Shown here: in pieces, positions 36,301 through 53,640 of the stretch
Position numbering within the stretch: the first letter of the stretch is position 1
How the letters are laid out: each line of letters begins with the position of its first letter
Assembly (NCBI GenBank): GCA_950295325.1
Contig: OX485805.1
Span: 25,717,501 to 25,781,500 of the forward strand
Length of the DNA stretch: 64,000 nucleotides
Direction of reading: 5' to 3'
From: Polytrichum commune
Taxonomy: Eukaryota; Streptophyta; Polytrichopsida; Polytrichales; Polytrichaceae
The notes under the pieces: model-generated
The model's input: the letters and a program-made list of their open reading frames with translations, nothing else
Databases searched by the model: none
Told to the model about the DNA's origin: nothing
Translations under genes and position numbers: made by a program

Positions 36301-39300
36301 TCTCATCAATCAAGCCCAACACATCGTACTTCTCCCCAGTGCTCGTGAAAAAGTGGCTGGAGAAGATGGGGAAAGTCTTGGCGTTGTAGACGTTGCCCCA
36401 GTAGAAGAGCGGGGTGAGCACGTACATGATGAACAGAAAGCCCACAAACACGTTGAGGATGGCGAAGAAGGGTGTCCCGAGGGGGGATCCAAGGAAGGAG
36501 GCGGCTGCGGACCAGTCCAGTGCGAATGCCCCCACTCCCAGGCCTTGTAGGCCGGATCCCACCTGGTTCGCGGTCACGGAGTGTGGCCACGCCCAGCACA
36601 CCCATGAGAGCGAGGATAGCATGGCGAAGAGGTAGCCCGGGAGGGCGTAGTAGCAGAAGCTGCAGGTGAGCGCGATCATGAAGAATTGGATGCGGGTTAG
36701 CCCTCCCTTGGCTCGAACATCCTTCTCGTGCAGTGTCCTGTAAGTTGATCACACAAAGATTGATTTCCATCACAACAATTCTAAAGTTATCCCTTTAAGT
36801 CAAGTGGACTTTTGGTCGGGAGTTCTTTGTTTTGCATACGATACTTCCCATGTTCGGTAAGTTTTCCGTGCATGCTTGGTGTTGGTTAGTGTGGAGTATT
36901 GAAAAGAACATTCTATATCGCTTAGTTGAAGGTCAAACTGAGCATAATGAAGTGATATAGAATATTCTTCGTTTCAATCCTCCACACCAACACCAAGCAT
37001 GCACCGAAAACTTACCGATCATGGAAGTATTGTATGCAAAATAACCAACTCCCAACCAAATGGGATGGAGCCCACTCAGATGTAAGGGATCAGGAACCTG
37101 CGGGCAAAGAGGTTCTTCATTCATCATCTATATCTATGCATTTATCCATATAAAGGACAAAAATTGTGCAACATTATTTGGTTAACAGTGCATGGGTTGA
37201 TGGTGCGTAGGATAGAGCCTATCTGACTAAAAGAACCAGTATCCTGCGAAGGAGGCTCTTCATTCATACTTGCTGGCTCGGGATTTACATCTTTCTACCT
37301 ATATCGTATATCCAAAGGAAGAAAATTGTGCAAATCTCCCTTCTCTCTGTTTCGGTGGCCTTCTATGTTTTCCTGGCATTGATATAAAGCTCTATTCATT
37401 TGTCTCCGAATAAATAAATAAAAACAAATAAATTGTGCGAAGCATCATTACTGAAGAAGGCCATTAAGTACCTGAACAGAGAAACTTGCACCAAGTTGGA
37501 AGGCCACCACATGAAGGCAGGCTTCACCAAGTAGTCACGAAAGATGCCTGCCCAGCCATAGCCAATCATCTGGGTGGTGGTGGTGATCAGAAGCGCAACG
37601 AAGTAGGTGAGCTTCCTCTTGTAAAAGGCCTTCACAATGGTGACAATGTTGATGGCATAAGCTCCTCCAGCTCCGGCATTGGCAAAGATAGTAATAAGCA
37701 CATGCTCCTTGATGTTGAAGGGGCCGGGATTCATCGACCACTCCCACGTGGTGAAGGGTACCCTGAACTTCCTTGTGGGCAACACAGCCGCCATGAGGCG
37801 GCCGAGAGGGAGGCTGGCAATCTGGGCAGACACAGCACTGATGCCCAGGGGCTCTGTCCGGTAGGAGAAAAATTGGTTAAGGAATGAGAGAATGATGCAA
37901 GAGACCAAACCGAGTGTCCACATGCGGAAGGTGAAGACAGGCATGTTGGGGTCATCGGTCGTGGGCACTGTGAGTGCCACCTCCTCCACTGGGGAGTTCT
38001 CCATGGGATCCACCTCATCGTCGTCATACTTCTTGCTGTGATTCTTGGCTGGGAGGTCTGCAGGATTATAATTTGTACATGGCATTGTTAAACAGCAAAC
38101 GGACTTCATTTCAGAATGCAAATTTGTATCATAATTTACATTCTATCACCATGAATTAGGGTAGAGCTTATGCAGAGAGTGCAATGTTTCTTGCAAGCAA
38201 ACTTCACCAAACTTCACCAAAGAAGAGTCTACAGGAATATACATTGCACCGCCGACAGACTTTCAGAATGCAAAAAATTATCATTCCGTTCTATCACCAG
38301 GAATTAGGGTAGAGCTGATCCAGAGAATGCAAAGTGTATTGCAAGCAACCTTCACCAAAGTTCGCCAAAGCAAAGTCTACAGGAATGTACATTGCACCGC
38401 AAACAGACTTTCTAACTGCAAATCTGTATCATTACACTCTATCAGGGTCGATCAGCAATCTTATGACATCTAATTCTGAAGTTAAATCTGGCTGAGTTCG
38501 ACTCAGGAGTGAAAAGTATTTCGAAAGAAATAAGAAATACTTGTCTGCGGGAATACACATAGAATTACACCGCAAACCTCCAGTATGCGAATTATCGGAG
38601 ATGGTAATCTGCAGGAATTAATAAAGCATTGTAGCATCGCAATTAAACTTTCAGAATGCAGATTGATATCATTACATTCTACCGTCAGAGATGGCGGTAG
38701 CAATATTTGGTCATCTAATGCATGTCAAGCTTGTGGCTGAGTTCCCTATACTGCAAAGTATTTCGAAAGATAACTTAGTTCACCAAATCAAAGCTATCTG
38801 CGGGAATATACATACCAATACACCGGAAAGTTCTAGAATGCACATTATCAGAGATGGTAGTCTAGGATGCTTTGGACGTCTGATGCAGAAGTTTATGCCC
38901 TTTCTGGCGTCCATCTTGCAAACTGTCAACAGTTTTTTACTCTTTCAAGACCGACCTTTTTCCTAAGAATTTGCAGACAGGAATTAGTGCACACCTAGGT
39001 CACAGTACTTGAATCACCAACACTTCCAAAAACATTCTTCCAGATTCTTGTCACACTCTATTACTAGGACTCAATCGCAAGTTCACCAAAAGCAATTTCT
39101 GTGGGATTATACAGAGCATTACATCGTAAACTTCCAAAATGCAAATTATCATTATATTCTATTACTAGAGATGCAGTTACAACACTCTTTAGAAAACATA
39201 AAAAGTTCCTGGCTGAGTTTTCGAGGGTGCAAAGCGTTTCGAAAGCAAAAACCACCAAAGTTCACCAAAGCAAAGTCTGTAGGATACAGAGCATTACACC

Positions 39301-39737
39301 GCTGGGAGTGCAACCTATTTCCAAAGTCAGGTTCACAAAAGTTCACCATAGCAAATTAGGCTTCTGCAGCTTAGTACATAGCCTTATACCGCAAAATTCC
39401 ACATTCATGCAAGTTATTGTTACATTCTATCATTACATCAGAGATAGTAATCCATCAATCTTTGGACATTTAAGAAATTTCCGGCTGAGTTCCCGAAAGC
39501 AGAAAAAAACAAAAAACAAAAGAGAGAAAAACACCAGATGATAACCACCGTCGTATCACAACGGGATGCTATGGCTAACACCCCTAAATGAACTTGTGAT
39601 GTAACCTGTACATCACATTCTGTTGCGGTGCATCCCTTGGAAAAGAAAAAGTATATAACATGGGATGGATCTGTAACCCAATAAAACCAAACGCATCACA
39701 TACCTTGCAGCTCGACGGTTTCCTGAACGTAACTCAT
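33313..39737 (-). CDS. Oligopeptide transporter (OPT family), 6 exons, 746 aa
   Basis: Exons in transcript order: 39737-39704, 38057-37472, 36737-36168, 35404-35152, 34336-34154, 33927-33313. Every junction has GT/AG ends and phases agree (2241 nt). Exon 1 is only 34 nt ([11 protein letters not shown] plus one base, donor AAG|GTATGT) and completes an Asp codon with exon 2. The protein has an acidic N-terminus, then a multi-pass membrane body. The OPT signature NPG is at residues 121-123 (MNPGPFN), KIPPR at 532-536, with the family stretches [28 protein letters not shown] and a terminal GCPVF. Length matches plant OPTs (about 730-760 aa). Family role: proton-coupled plasma-membrane uptake of small peptides, glutathione or metal chelates; the subtype and substrate cannot be told here. 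Introns carry tandem arrays (1 and 4), a fold-back (2) and dispersed repeats R1 (3) and R2 (5). The weakest junction is the exon 4 acceptor (CCATGGCAG), with a poor pyrimidine tract. Confidence 0.94.
33976..34125 (-). repeat. Dispersed repeat R2 filling most of OPT intron 5
   Basis: On + : CAGTGTCCGGGGTGAT, TAATCGGTTGAGATCCTAG, CAACCGGTTACATGGTATGA, TTTATTAATTTGAGGTG, TTGAAATGATCGGTACTTC. The intron (33928-34153) is 226 bp, and about two thirds of it is this truncated element. Confidence 0.75.
34360..35100 (-). repeat. Tandem array in OPT intron 4, three units of about 245 bp
   Basis: The landmarks GAT(C/T)TC.CC.GA, CATGTACTT, TATATCAAAGT/AATGTATCAGA, CTCAACATTGCAAA.TATCTG, GAGGAGCTGAAC and ATGTTAACCT recur in order from about 34388, 34625 and 34880. 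The copies are well diverged. They occupy nearly the entire intron (34337-35151). Confidence 0.75.
35700..36045 (+). repeat. Dispersed repeat R1 copy in OPT intron 3
   Basis: GGATTGGATTGAGAACTGTCTC, AATTACAAATCATGAAGATT, AGGTCAAACTGAAGACTCTC, CAATTGTGTTAGGTGTTGAAC, ATTAAGAAGAGTGACCTTAT. It is oriented opposite to OPT transcription. Confidence 0.65.
36811..37060. mobile_element. Fold-back element in OPT intron 2
   Basis: Arms of about 110 bp. The left arm starts TTTGGTCGGGAGTTCTTTG and contains GGTAAGTTTTCCGTGCATG. The right arm ends in the inverted copy CCAACTCCCAACCAAA. About 28 bp separate the arms. The outer end is shared with an element in GLO intron 5 (47428 side), so it belongs to a family. 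Confidence 0.75.
38058..39400 (-). repeat. Tandem array in OPT intron 1 carrying copies of the exon 2 acceptor region
   Basis: About nine degenerate units. The marker (+ strand) is G(T/A)CT(G/A)CAGGAATATA, an altered copy of the real acceptor-flanking GGTCTGCAGGATTATA at 38055-38070. It recurs near 38227, 38375, 38543, 38607, 38794, 38972, 39096 and 39275. Following landmarks: ACA(T/C)CGCAAAC, TTTCAGAATGCAAAT, TATCATTACATTCTATC, TTCACCAAAGTTCACCAAAGC. Spacing varies from 64 to 187 bp, mostly 150-185. Confidence 0.8.
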
Positions 39738-42700
39738 TTTCAGCCACCTTTTTACTGCAGAAGACTTCAAAACAGCCTGAGTGAAATTAATGAGTGGTGC
39801 TCAGGGATCGATGAAGTCAAGCGACACCTGAAGGAGCAATGAAACTTTCTTATTCTCGTTACTTCATGAAAGGGTACTTGGCCATCCTACTCCAAGAATC
39901 CTACTACTGAATACAGGCCAGAAACCTACCGTGAACCCACTCAAGATGGATGGTTGCAGATCCTAGCATTGCGTATCCAAGCACTACTGGCTAGCAAGCA
40001 CATGTTCACGGGTTTTCTAACGTGATTATGAGTGTTCAAGGTAGTTCCAAATATCTCACGGCGTACTAAGAGTTTAGTTCTGCTTTAGTCTCACAACTTT
40101 GTCTTTATTATTATCGATGTAGTGGTTTAGTAACATCGGTTCTAACGTTTGGTTACCAAATTTGTGACAGAAGTTAAGTGGCAGTTCGGACTTAGCCGGC
40201 ACATGCATGTCCTCGACCACGTCAGCTGGCCGTCAATTATTGGTTTTTGTGTTATGTTTGTGTTGCAGCATGTCCGAACATTGCTCCCAAGCTTTCTGGC
40301 GGAAAGCTTGTGGGCTTCGCGGCGAATTGCTTCGTCAGGAGCGCCATATCCAGGTTTGAATCGTTAGTATGGAAGGACCGGAGAGAAGATTGGCAAGAGT
40401 GATCGAGTGAATCAGAGGAGTGTCATGTGTAATTGCAATCAAGAGGTTCAGGGCTTAAGTTGGAGGATTTTGGGAAGGGATGCAGGAATAGTGAACGAAA
40501 AGTTTGCCCTTTGGAAAGTAAGGATGAGCCACATCTACCTGTTCTTGAAAACACAAGATTGACAGCAGTAGATTCCATTCAGTGCGTCAACAATTTACTC
40601 ACGCAGTTGCATGACTGGTTCATGAGGGATACAATATACTCGAGCACATGGAGTCTGGAAATCCAAATCAGATTCTAATAATTTCGTGGAGAGAGAATGC
40701 AGACGTGCATCGTTGGCTGCACGCAGTTGTTGAGTATAGTGCCGATCATCTGTTTAGAGTACAGAAGGGATTCGTAGTCTCAGCACATCCAAAAGTTAGT
40801 TCTTGACTTCTGTTAAACTTCATGGCTTCTATATGCAAGTGCAGTCACGGAATTCCAGGTACACAACTCCCATATTATACGCAGGGCATCAGCATTAAAA
40901 CAGTTTAGAGGACGGCTTTTGTAAAAATTATATCAAATAATACAGAAATAAAAGAACCAAAAAATTGGGTGAAGACCAAATGAAATAAAATGAGATGTAG
41001 AAAAAGTTGGGTTGTATATTTTTATTTTAAAAAAATTTAAAAATCTACAATATATGTAAAGAATTGAAACACCTGTTTTTTAAAACCTTGTAGAGTTTTT
41101 AGTTTTAAAAGAGTCACTCGAGTAGTTGCCTCCAATTAAAATTAAAAGTCATTGGCAAAGTTTTATTTATTAGAAAAATACTTGAATTTTTATTAAAAGA
41201 AACTCAAAAAGTTGGGTAGTTTGGTCTATGGTACCTGTATTAAAAAAAAACTCAAATAATTAGGTTATTAATGAAATCATATTCTTCAAGGAATATTTGT
41301 TTCCTATATACAATTACATTTTTGGATTCCTTGTTAGAAGGGCTACAAAAGTTTCTTACATTAGAAAAATTTACATCACTCGAGATTGGACTAAAATACA
41401 TTATAAGTGATTATAATCAAGGCCATATGATACGGGAGTCGCGTACCCGGACACGGAATGTATCATGTCGAATGGACATGTTCAATAGATATCTTCACTT
41501 TTGATCCTCAAAAACGTATGTCTAAAGAGCAGACTTGAAAGGCTGCCTCTTCGATACTCAATAGCAGATTGCATATACCCATAAGATGACCATGATGACC
41601 CATAATGACTACACCGATAGCAGGTACATGCTTGTCACATGTGAAAATGGAACAGATTGCATCAAGGCCGGTCTAATTAAAAACAAATTGCGTAATGTAA
41701 CCCTGTGTTTCTGCAACTTGGCTGATTTCTATTTCCCTGATACTGTCATTGTTCGAAACATGGCTTCAATGAGATGCGAGAGATTCAACTGCTGGCAATA
41801 GGGCTGGTGATATAGATCGTAACATTTTACCACTACAGTAGTTTGCTTATGCCCCCTTCCCGCCTGACTTTAGCTAACACCCAAAGTATTTTCTAAAAAC
41901 CGGGTAAAGCTCCCTCGGTTATAGCGGAGGTATCCGGCTATCCCTATGCACCTACAAGAACTTGCTCCGGAGATTTTCAAGTAGCTTTCAGTTAAGTAGC
42001 TTTCACACATGTTCATTGTTTTTATCTACCAGGCAATAATATGTTGGGTAGTTTTTGTCCCATCCCCAAATGCCTTACTACTCACCTATCTTACCATCGG
42101 TTTTTGTTAATGGAACTCCTCGTGCCCTCATAGCTAAGACCAAAAAGCAACCAATCACAAGGGCGGGAGGCGACACTTTTAAAGGTCCCATATTCTTGCC
42201 TCATGTTTAGGTACCAATGGGAGGGTCCGTGCTTGAGGCTTAAACCCTCCACTTGTAAGCCGTGCCACATCATTTGCCAACTAGGCTCAGCACTAGATAA
42301 TGTCGATGGTGTGAAGGCCGGGTTGTTAAAACCAACTTTTAGTCTTAGCTAAAGTCAGGTGGGAAGGGGGGCATTAGCTCGATTAAATGGCTCCTTTGAG
42401 CGGGTGGTGGATAAATACCCGTACGCAAATTTTAGGCAGACTCTTAAAAGCATACAAGCATGTACAATGTCTGGCACTTGATATTGATCGCTATGGTGAA
42501 GTGACTCTTTGACTTTTCTATTTTAGTATTTTTAACATGCGGTATTCACACACCGTCACTAGAAGGCAACCTTCTAAGTTAATGAGGCAGACACTCGAAT
42601 AGAAGAGATGAAGTAAACTCCTGTAACCACCCGATCCGCACTTAGGAAAGGTTGACCTCATTTACGATTTCACTACTCTGGAGCTGATTATTGAGGGTTC

Positions 42701-44821
42701 ACATTGCCACCTTGCACTGCTTGAGGAGAGGGTAGTGTAGAGTAATTTTGAAAATGAAGGAGATCAATGCTTGCAAAACCAAAATTAGAAAATGAAAGGT
42801 TCTTGATGCTCTGTGAGAAACTACAGAATTCTTTTCAACTCGAGCAACGAACAGACATACAAAGAGAGACTGTGTCTCTGAGATCTTTGTAAGCAAGATC
42901 ATGCAGTATGGATCACCTAGTCAATGTTTTGGAAGACATACACCGTTCAAGTGCAGGGTGAACTGGTCCCACTTTTCATGCACTTCGGCAGCTTCTACTG
43001 GTAGAATAACCTTGATTATTCATTTCAAAATACTGGAATTTGCAGACTCTTATGTTGGTATACATGTAACCGAGACCAGAGAACTTGTCTTACTCCAAAG
43101 TCCAGGGGGGAATATGTTCCAGGCAATGTGCAATAGTCTTCACATATCATATGTAGAAATTCTTATACTTTTTCATTTGCAGGCCAGGGGTGTAATCCTT
43201 GTGTTAATGACTTGACTACAATTTTGCTCCTGACGGATGGCACGGAGCTTACTTCTCTGGTATGCAATTTCACTGCAGGGTAATCTAATAATCATTAGAT
43301 GGTTTCTGAGGTTTATAGCGCTCAGTATGTTTATCTTTCTCAAATATGAAGATTTTCATGTGTTGCAGCACGGTGTGAGTAACAGCTTTCAAGCCTTGAG
43401 ACCGGTTCCAGTGGGAGCTGATCTTGCAGTAGAGTATTTCGCTGGGATCAACGTGTGTTTGCAATTGTTCTAAGGTTACTCTATATAACACCGATTTGCT
43501 TAGTCACCCTCCGGTCCTGTATGTAAGAGATTTGTTCTTGCATGTGCTTTCACTGGCTCGTCCCAAAGTTTATCACAATTGTGTGCTCTTGATCTTCAGT
43601 ACCTTTATCTAATTGTTAAGAGGAGAAACCTGTCTGGCACTGCTCACACTGCTCAAAGGAATATGACCATTTCCTCCCCTCTTAAGTTGGGCAATTGATG
43701 GAGCAATCTAAATCGCTGACAGGAATTTATGTAGTTGAATGGCCAGTAGGAGCTTTACAGCCTAGCAATGAGTAGAAATTCTTCTCTTAGAGGCAGGTTC
43801 CAAAATGTAGTCGCATATAATGAATAATTGTAAGTATCAGGCAAGTGGATCAAGGGGCCATTATCTGCGGAATAAGGATCACAGGTGAAATTCCAAGAGT
43901 GGCTCTGTTTGACTCAGCCTGTCCTTCTGCATCTTAACTATTTGAGCCAAACAATTTTACAAGAACTAGAACTCCCATGTTTCTCAAGGATTTAAGCTGC
44001 ATGGTACATGGTAGCAAGGAAAGAGCAAGATGAATGAGAAGACAAGACAAGAATTGCAGTTGACCTCAGGTATTTGACCCTATTGTGGGCATTTCCAGCT
44101 CCTCATACAATTTCGACCGTCAAATTTAAACAAGAATTGTGTTCTCTGGTTAGCAATTGTGAATCATGCATACTGTTACTTCAAGTTCCAGAATCGAAGT
44201 TGAGATGCAAATGTTATAGGAGGTCAATATGAAGATTATCTTTCCCATTGAATAAGATTCACAAGGATGCTCTGAATTGTGTTAAACTATTGAACCTAGA
44301 ATGGTGTCACTCCAATCTCATAGTAACACATGTCTTTCTAAGGTATGTATACCCGAATCCAACAAACGAACCTAAAACCAATACTATGTAGTATGTACCA
44401 CGATCGCACTGTAAGAATACGATAGATGGTGTTAGCTATGTGCCATATACCACCCAAATATTGGTGCCGAATTAAGAAGAGTAACCACATAAGCCCTTAC
44501 ACACCTTACAGTTGACTAATCACGAGCGATCACTCAACGAATGTGCAAAACACACACACACACACACTCTTAGTACATCAAATCCATAAACTTTTATCAG
44601 AAAATATGTGATACAAATTTCCAGTATTTAGCTCCTAGACTACAAGTGACTTAGTTAAACAGAAGAGTCACCTCCGGCACACCCAAAGAATTTTTTGGGG
44701 TCAAGAGTCGGATTGGGTGTAGACTCTAACAGTCCAGCAATCAGAGGAATCATTGGGCCTGCGGTGTAGGTCAATTGTACAATTGCTTGGTCGACAGATA
44801 GTTGTTTCAAATCCAGATTCA
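39738..44821. other. Spacer between OPT and the 3' end of GLO; no supported gene
   Basis: The first few hundred bases upstream of 39737 should hold the OPT promoter. A CTTCTGCAG tract on the minus strand about 30 bp before the ATG could be a leader-intron acceptor. An open stretch at 40149-40367 (+), with an internal TTGTGTTGCAG acceptor-like site, is noted but unrecognised. A (CA)n tract lies at 44550-44567. No protein family could be identified. Confidence 0.5.
44100..44515 (+). repeat. Dispersed repeat R1 copy downstream of GLO
   Basis: AGCAATTGTGAATCATG, TTCCAGAATCGAAGTTGAGATGC (about 44185), AGGTCAATATGAAGATTATC, GAACCTAGAATGGTGTC, CCGAATTAAGAAGAGTAACC. Confidence 0.65.
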
Positions 44822-50098
<5,277 letters not shown>

Positions 50099-50404
50099 GC
50101 CTACTTGTTGGGAGCTTCCTTAACTTACTCAACTCTGCACAATGGAGGAAGAAAGACCACCAAGTTGAATTAGCGCAGTTACCGAACCCAAGAACTTGGC
50201 AATCCCACTTTGAACTTATTTAGCAACAGCAGAATTAATCCCACAAGAGAGCCGCAGGTGCTTGGAATTACCCAACTTGAAGTGCTGCTCACAAAAGCAA
50301 AGTTACAAGTCAACGACAATGGATATTCAATACTCTGCAAACCTCCTTCGATTGAATTGTATCACAGAATACTACAACTAAAGCTTATAACACACTACCG
50401 ACAC

Positions 50405-50580
50405 ACAAAAAAAAACTTCACAAATTTCGTCCCCCATTGCAGATTGATTGTTCTCGCGCAGCATACTCACTTACCCCAAGAAGTTATCGAGTCTGCCCAC
50501 CAACAAACCCAATAATCGGTAGTACCGAACAAAAACACGTGCAAAACATTCTCGCACAAATGCAACCCAACCACGAGCAC
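50405..50580 (+). repeat. Duplicated segment upstream of GLO, copy 1
   Basis: CACAAATTTCGTCCCCCATTGC, CCCCAAGAAGTTATC, ACACGTGCAAAACATTCTCG and CAAATGCAACC correspond to 51185-51325 in the same order and orientation. This area is GLO promoter or leader. Confidence 0.65.
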
Positions 50581-50741
50581 TTACATAAGTGCAACCAAAA
50601 CTACTTAACCCCAAGTTTGCACCTCCAGTTCACCATTCTACACAAATTTCCAACCAGAGTCCGCCACACAATCCCACAGGGGTTGCCTCGCACAACTTCA
50701 GCTCAAGCTGAAGCTTAAGCTTGCGAATTTGTTAAGCCACA

Positions 50742-50997
50742 GTAAAAGACTTTAGCCCTTACATGTGCCTAAGATGGTGGAACTTTGTCCCAAGCTTGGT
50801 CGCCGGTTAGTTTGGATAGATTTTCAAGTTCAAGCCGTGTAGTCATTCAAGCCGTAGGAACTTGAAAGTGTAGTCACGTCAAGTCCGATGACTACTTACA
50901 AGTTCAAGTCCCGGCTTGAACTTGGAAATCAATGCAAAGTAAGAAGGAACCAAGCTCCACCATCTTAGGCACACATAAAGCCTCTTATTCTTTTACC
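50742..50997. mobile_element. MITE-like TIR element upstream of GLO
   Basis: Left GTAAAAGACTTTAGCCC and TGTGCCTAAGATGGTGGAAC, right the inverted GCTCCACCATCTTAGGCACA and ATTCTTTTAC: TIRs of about 50 bp. The interior has a second inverted pair around CAAGTTCAAGCC and GGCTTGAACTTG. The 256-bp element lies about 650 bp upstream of the GLO ATG. Confidence 0.8.
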
Positions 50998-51184
50998 ACC
51001 AAACGTGCAAGCTCTGTGATCCCACTCATTTCTCAGTAGTTCCACCATCGCCGCAGGTCACCTCTGAATTCCGCGTGTAGTCGGGAAAGAAAACTTACTT
51101 ACGCGACTCTTCTCCGAAACCAAGAGGCGTCAAACACACAGAACCTTCAGTACTATGCAAATCACTTACAAACAACGCAACTCC

Positions 51185-51325
51185 CCATAGACAAATTTCA
51201 CAAATTCAGTCCCGCATTGCAGATTCTTCATTCACCCCAAGAAAAGGATTTTGCGCACCAACCAATTCTCGCTACCGGTCGAATACAAACACATGCAAAA
51301 CTCCTCACAAAATGCAACCAATGTG
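51185..51325 (+). repeat. Duplicated segment upstream of GLO, copy 2
   Basis: Partner of 50405-50580; the two flank the TIR element at 50742-50997. Confidence 0.65.
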
Positions 51326-52262
51326 CATGTCTCCCGAAAATCTACAGCAAGGACTCCACCAGAATGTGACACCAATTCCAACCAATCTCCGCTTAGTTAT
51401 GTACATTCTTCCGGCCATGAGCACCCCCAGAAACTGAAAGTCGGGACTAAACCTGCACAGTACCTGAGGTGAGGAGGAGCGGGGAGGCAATTCTTCTCAG
51501 CTTGTCTAAGTTAAGCTCATAATCTGCGCATGGCAGCAACAGCAACCGCAGCTGGATTGATGGAGACCCAAGAGATTCGTCGTCCCCCTTTGATGAGTCT
51601 GGATTTTGGGTGGTTTCCAAATTCCAATCTGATTTTCGTTTTTTTGTTTTTCTTTTCTTTTCTTATTTTCTTATGTATTTCCCCCACCTCATCTTCAATG
51701 ATCATCATCGTTCACCACCACTTTTGTCTCTTCCACAAACTTTCATTAAATGTGGACTCCTGGGGTTCAGCCTGCATCGGCATTCATCCGCAAACCATTA
51801 GCGTACCAGCTTCGACGCTCACTTGAGCAGATAAGATTTTTGCTTTGAATGATGCACACAAATTTTATTTTCACCGGCAGTCCATGTGAATTTGCAAATC
51901 GTCCCCTTGTTTAAGAATGCAAATTCATCACTCAACCTCTTTCTTCGGATGAAGTCACAAGATTGCACTAACTTACTTAGGAGCGCTTTAGATGGGGTCC
52001 ACAGCCCAAGAACATAGGGACCAACTTGAAGCAATTTGAGGCAAATTGAGCCCTTGAATCATATCCTCCCTTGGACCCCTACCTTCTAAAAATGGTTTTC
52101 CAATTTAAATATGAAATCTCCTTTGTGTTTCATTTCTTCGTTTTAATCATTATTGTTCCCTTCTGAAATGATGCCATGTACAAGACACCTCACTGTACCC
52201 CTTCTTGATCTTGGACCCTCATCCAAAGGCCTTCGACCCAATTTACACCTATCAATTGCTCC

Positions 52263-52278
52263 ATTTTGTTGGACCCCC
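52263..52278. repeat. C-rich homopolymer
   Basis: Run of about 13 C between GGA and GGGAC; length uncertain. Confidence 0.7.
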
Positions 52279-52344
52279 CCCCCCCGGGACCCCCATCCAA
52301 AGTGCCCCTTAGTACATGCAAATTTGGTGTCTTAGCCAACACTA

Positions 52345-52537
52345 CACTAAACACTTGATTTAGTGTAGCATTACAATTGGTGTGCCACATGAATAAGAGT
52401 GCATTCATGACTTGTCAAACAACACCAATTAAAACAATTCATATAACACCCTCTCTAGTAACCCACCAGTAATTGCAATACTATTGATGTGGGTCCTTGA
52501 TGATTAGTGTGAACCACATTAAATCATATGTTTAGGA
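52345..52537. mobile_element. Small TIR element (CACTAAAC family), diverged copy
   Basis: Left CACTAAACACTTGATTTAGTG preceded by TA; the right end CCACATTAAATCATATGTTTAGG is a degraded inverted copy. Size and ends match 63150-63337. The left end is itself a short palindrome. Confidence 0.65.
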
Positions 52538-53446
52538 TAGCTATCATGATTTTGAAGATAAATAATTATATTTAGGAATAGCATGAAATTTGATCTATCC
52601 TTTAACAAGATTTAAATACACCTCACATGACACCTCCAGGACACAAACCCAAGCTTAGGACAAACCATTAACTATATATACAAGGAGACCCAAAGAAGGG
52701 AGAAAAAACCCCAAGCTTATAACCACAAACCAAGGGCCATAAGCCAATATGACCATAACCAATACCTAGTATTCAAATTTTTCTCCGGCATTTCATGACT
52801 CGGTGTGTTTGATGTAGTAAAGCTCAAATTCTAATCTAGAATATCTACAATAAATTAGTGGAGAATAAGCTCAATAAATACAGATGCTTACTTACTAAGA
52901 CTCAACAACAAGTTAGATGTATTCCTATGTCATGTTCGATGTTATAATGGGAAAGTCTCCCCACCATTTGTTTCAATTAGTGTGGATTACTATCAGAATC
53001 AAAGCAATGTAACAGTTATAACTTCTCGCAAATGATGTAACTTATTATCTTCAGACTTTTGTTGTTGTGAGGCTTAGATAAAGTACATGGTTTCTATTTA
53101 TGTGGGACTTGCACAAAATTGCATTCTCAGTTGAACCTTACAACAAATTTGTGTAACTCCGAGTGGTAAATCCACACGAATGCCATTTTAAACCATATTG
53201 ATATTACAGCGATTTTGCCAAGATATGAAAGTGCTTACACAATACATGGACCCAAATTGTATCAAAAACAAAAATACCATCAAAGGCCCATACTTTACTA
53301 ATATCATATCATATATATATATATATATAATCCTCATTAAAGATGGTCTGATTGTTATAAAAAAAGACTAGACAAACATTGGTTGATACTATCTCTGATA
53401 ATTAGATTATGAACATTAATGTCCAAAGATGTTTTTGGCCATAACT

Positions 53447-53640
53447 AGTCAAGATCTAAGTGTTTCAAAGTCGGTTACATGTTGTGTCATCTTTCAGTTT
53501 TTCTTTATTAATTCTAAAAAAATTCCTTAAATTCCTCAAAAAATGATTGATAATTTCCTGAAGTCTTGAACTACAATCGGTTATTTCTCAAACTCAACCG
53601 GTTCATCTGCATCTAGAGGTCGGTTCTTCCTGTTTATTGG
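53447..53640 (-). repeat. Dispersed repeat R2, reverse copy
   Basis: CAAGATCTAAGTGTTTC, GTCGGTTACATGTTGTGTC, TTTTTCTTTATTAATTC, CTTGAACTACAATCGG, AACTCAACCGGTTCATCTG, GGTCGGTTCTTCC. Confidence 0.75.

Noticed and set aside
36149-36773. Open frames of 133 and 155 codons over OPT exon 3
   Set aside because: Other-frame shadows of a conserved membrane exon.
40149-40367. Open frame with an internal acceptor-like TTGTGTTGCAG, possible exon of a + strand gene
   Set aside because: No neighbouring exon, no recognisable family and no codon signal beyond the short open stretch.
51530-51826. ATG-started frame beginning MAATATAAGLMETQEIRRPP
   Set aside because: The first 30 codons look plausible but the frame then runs into T-rich sequence; no downstream exon or family could be identified.
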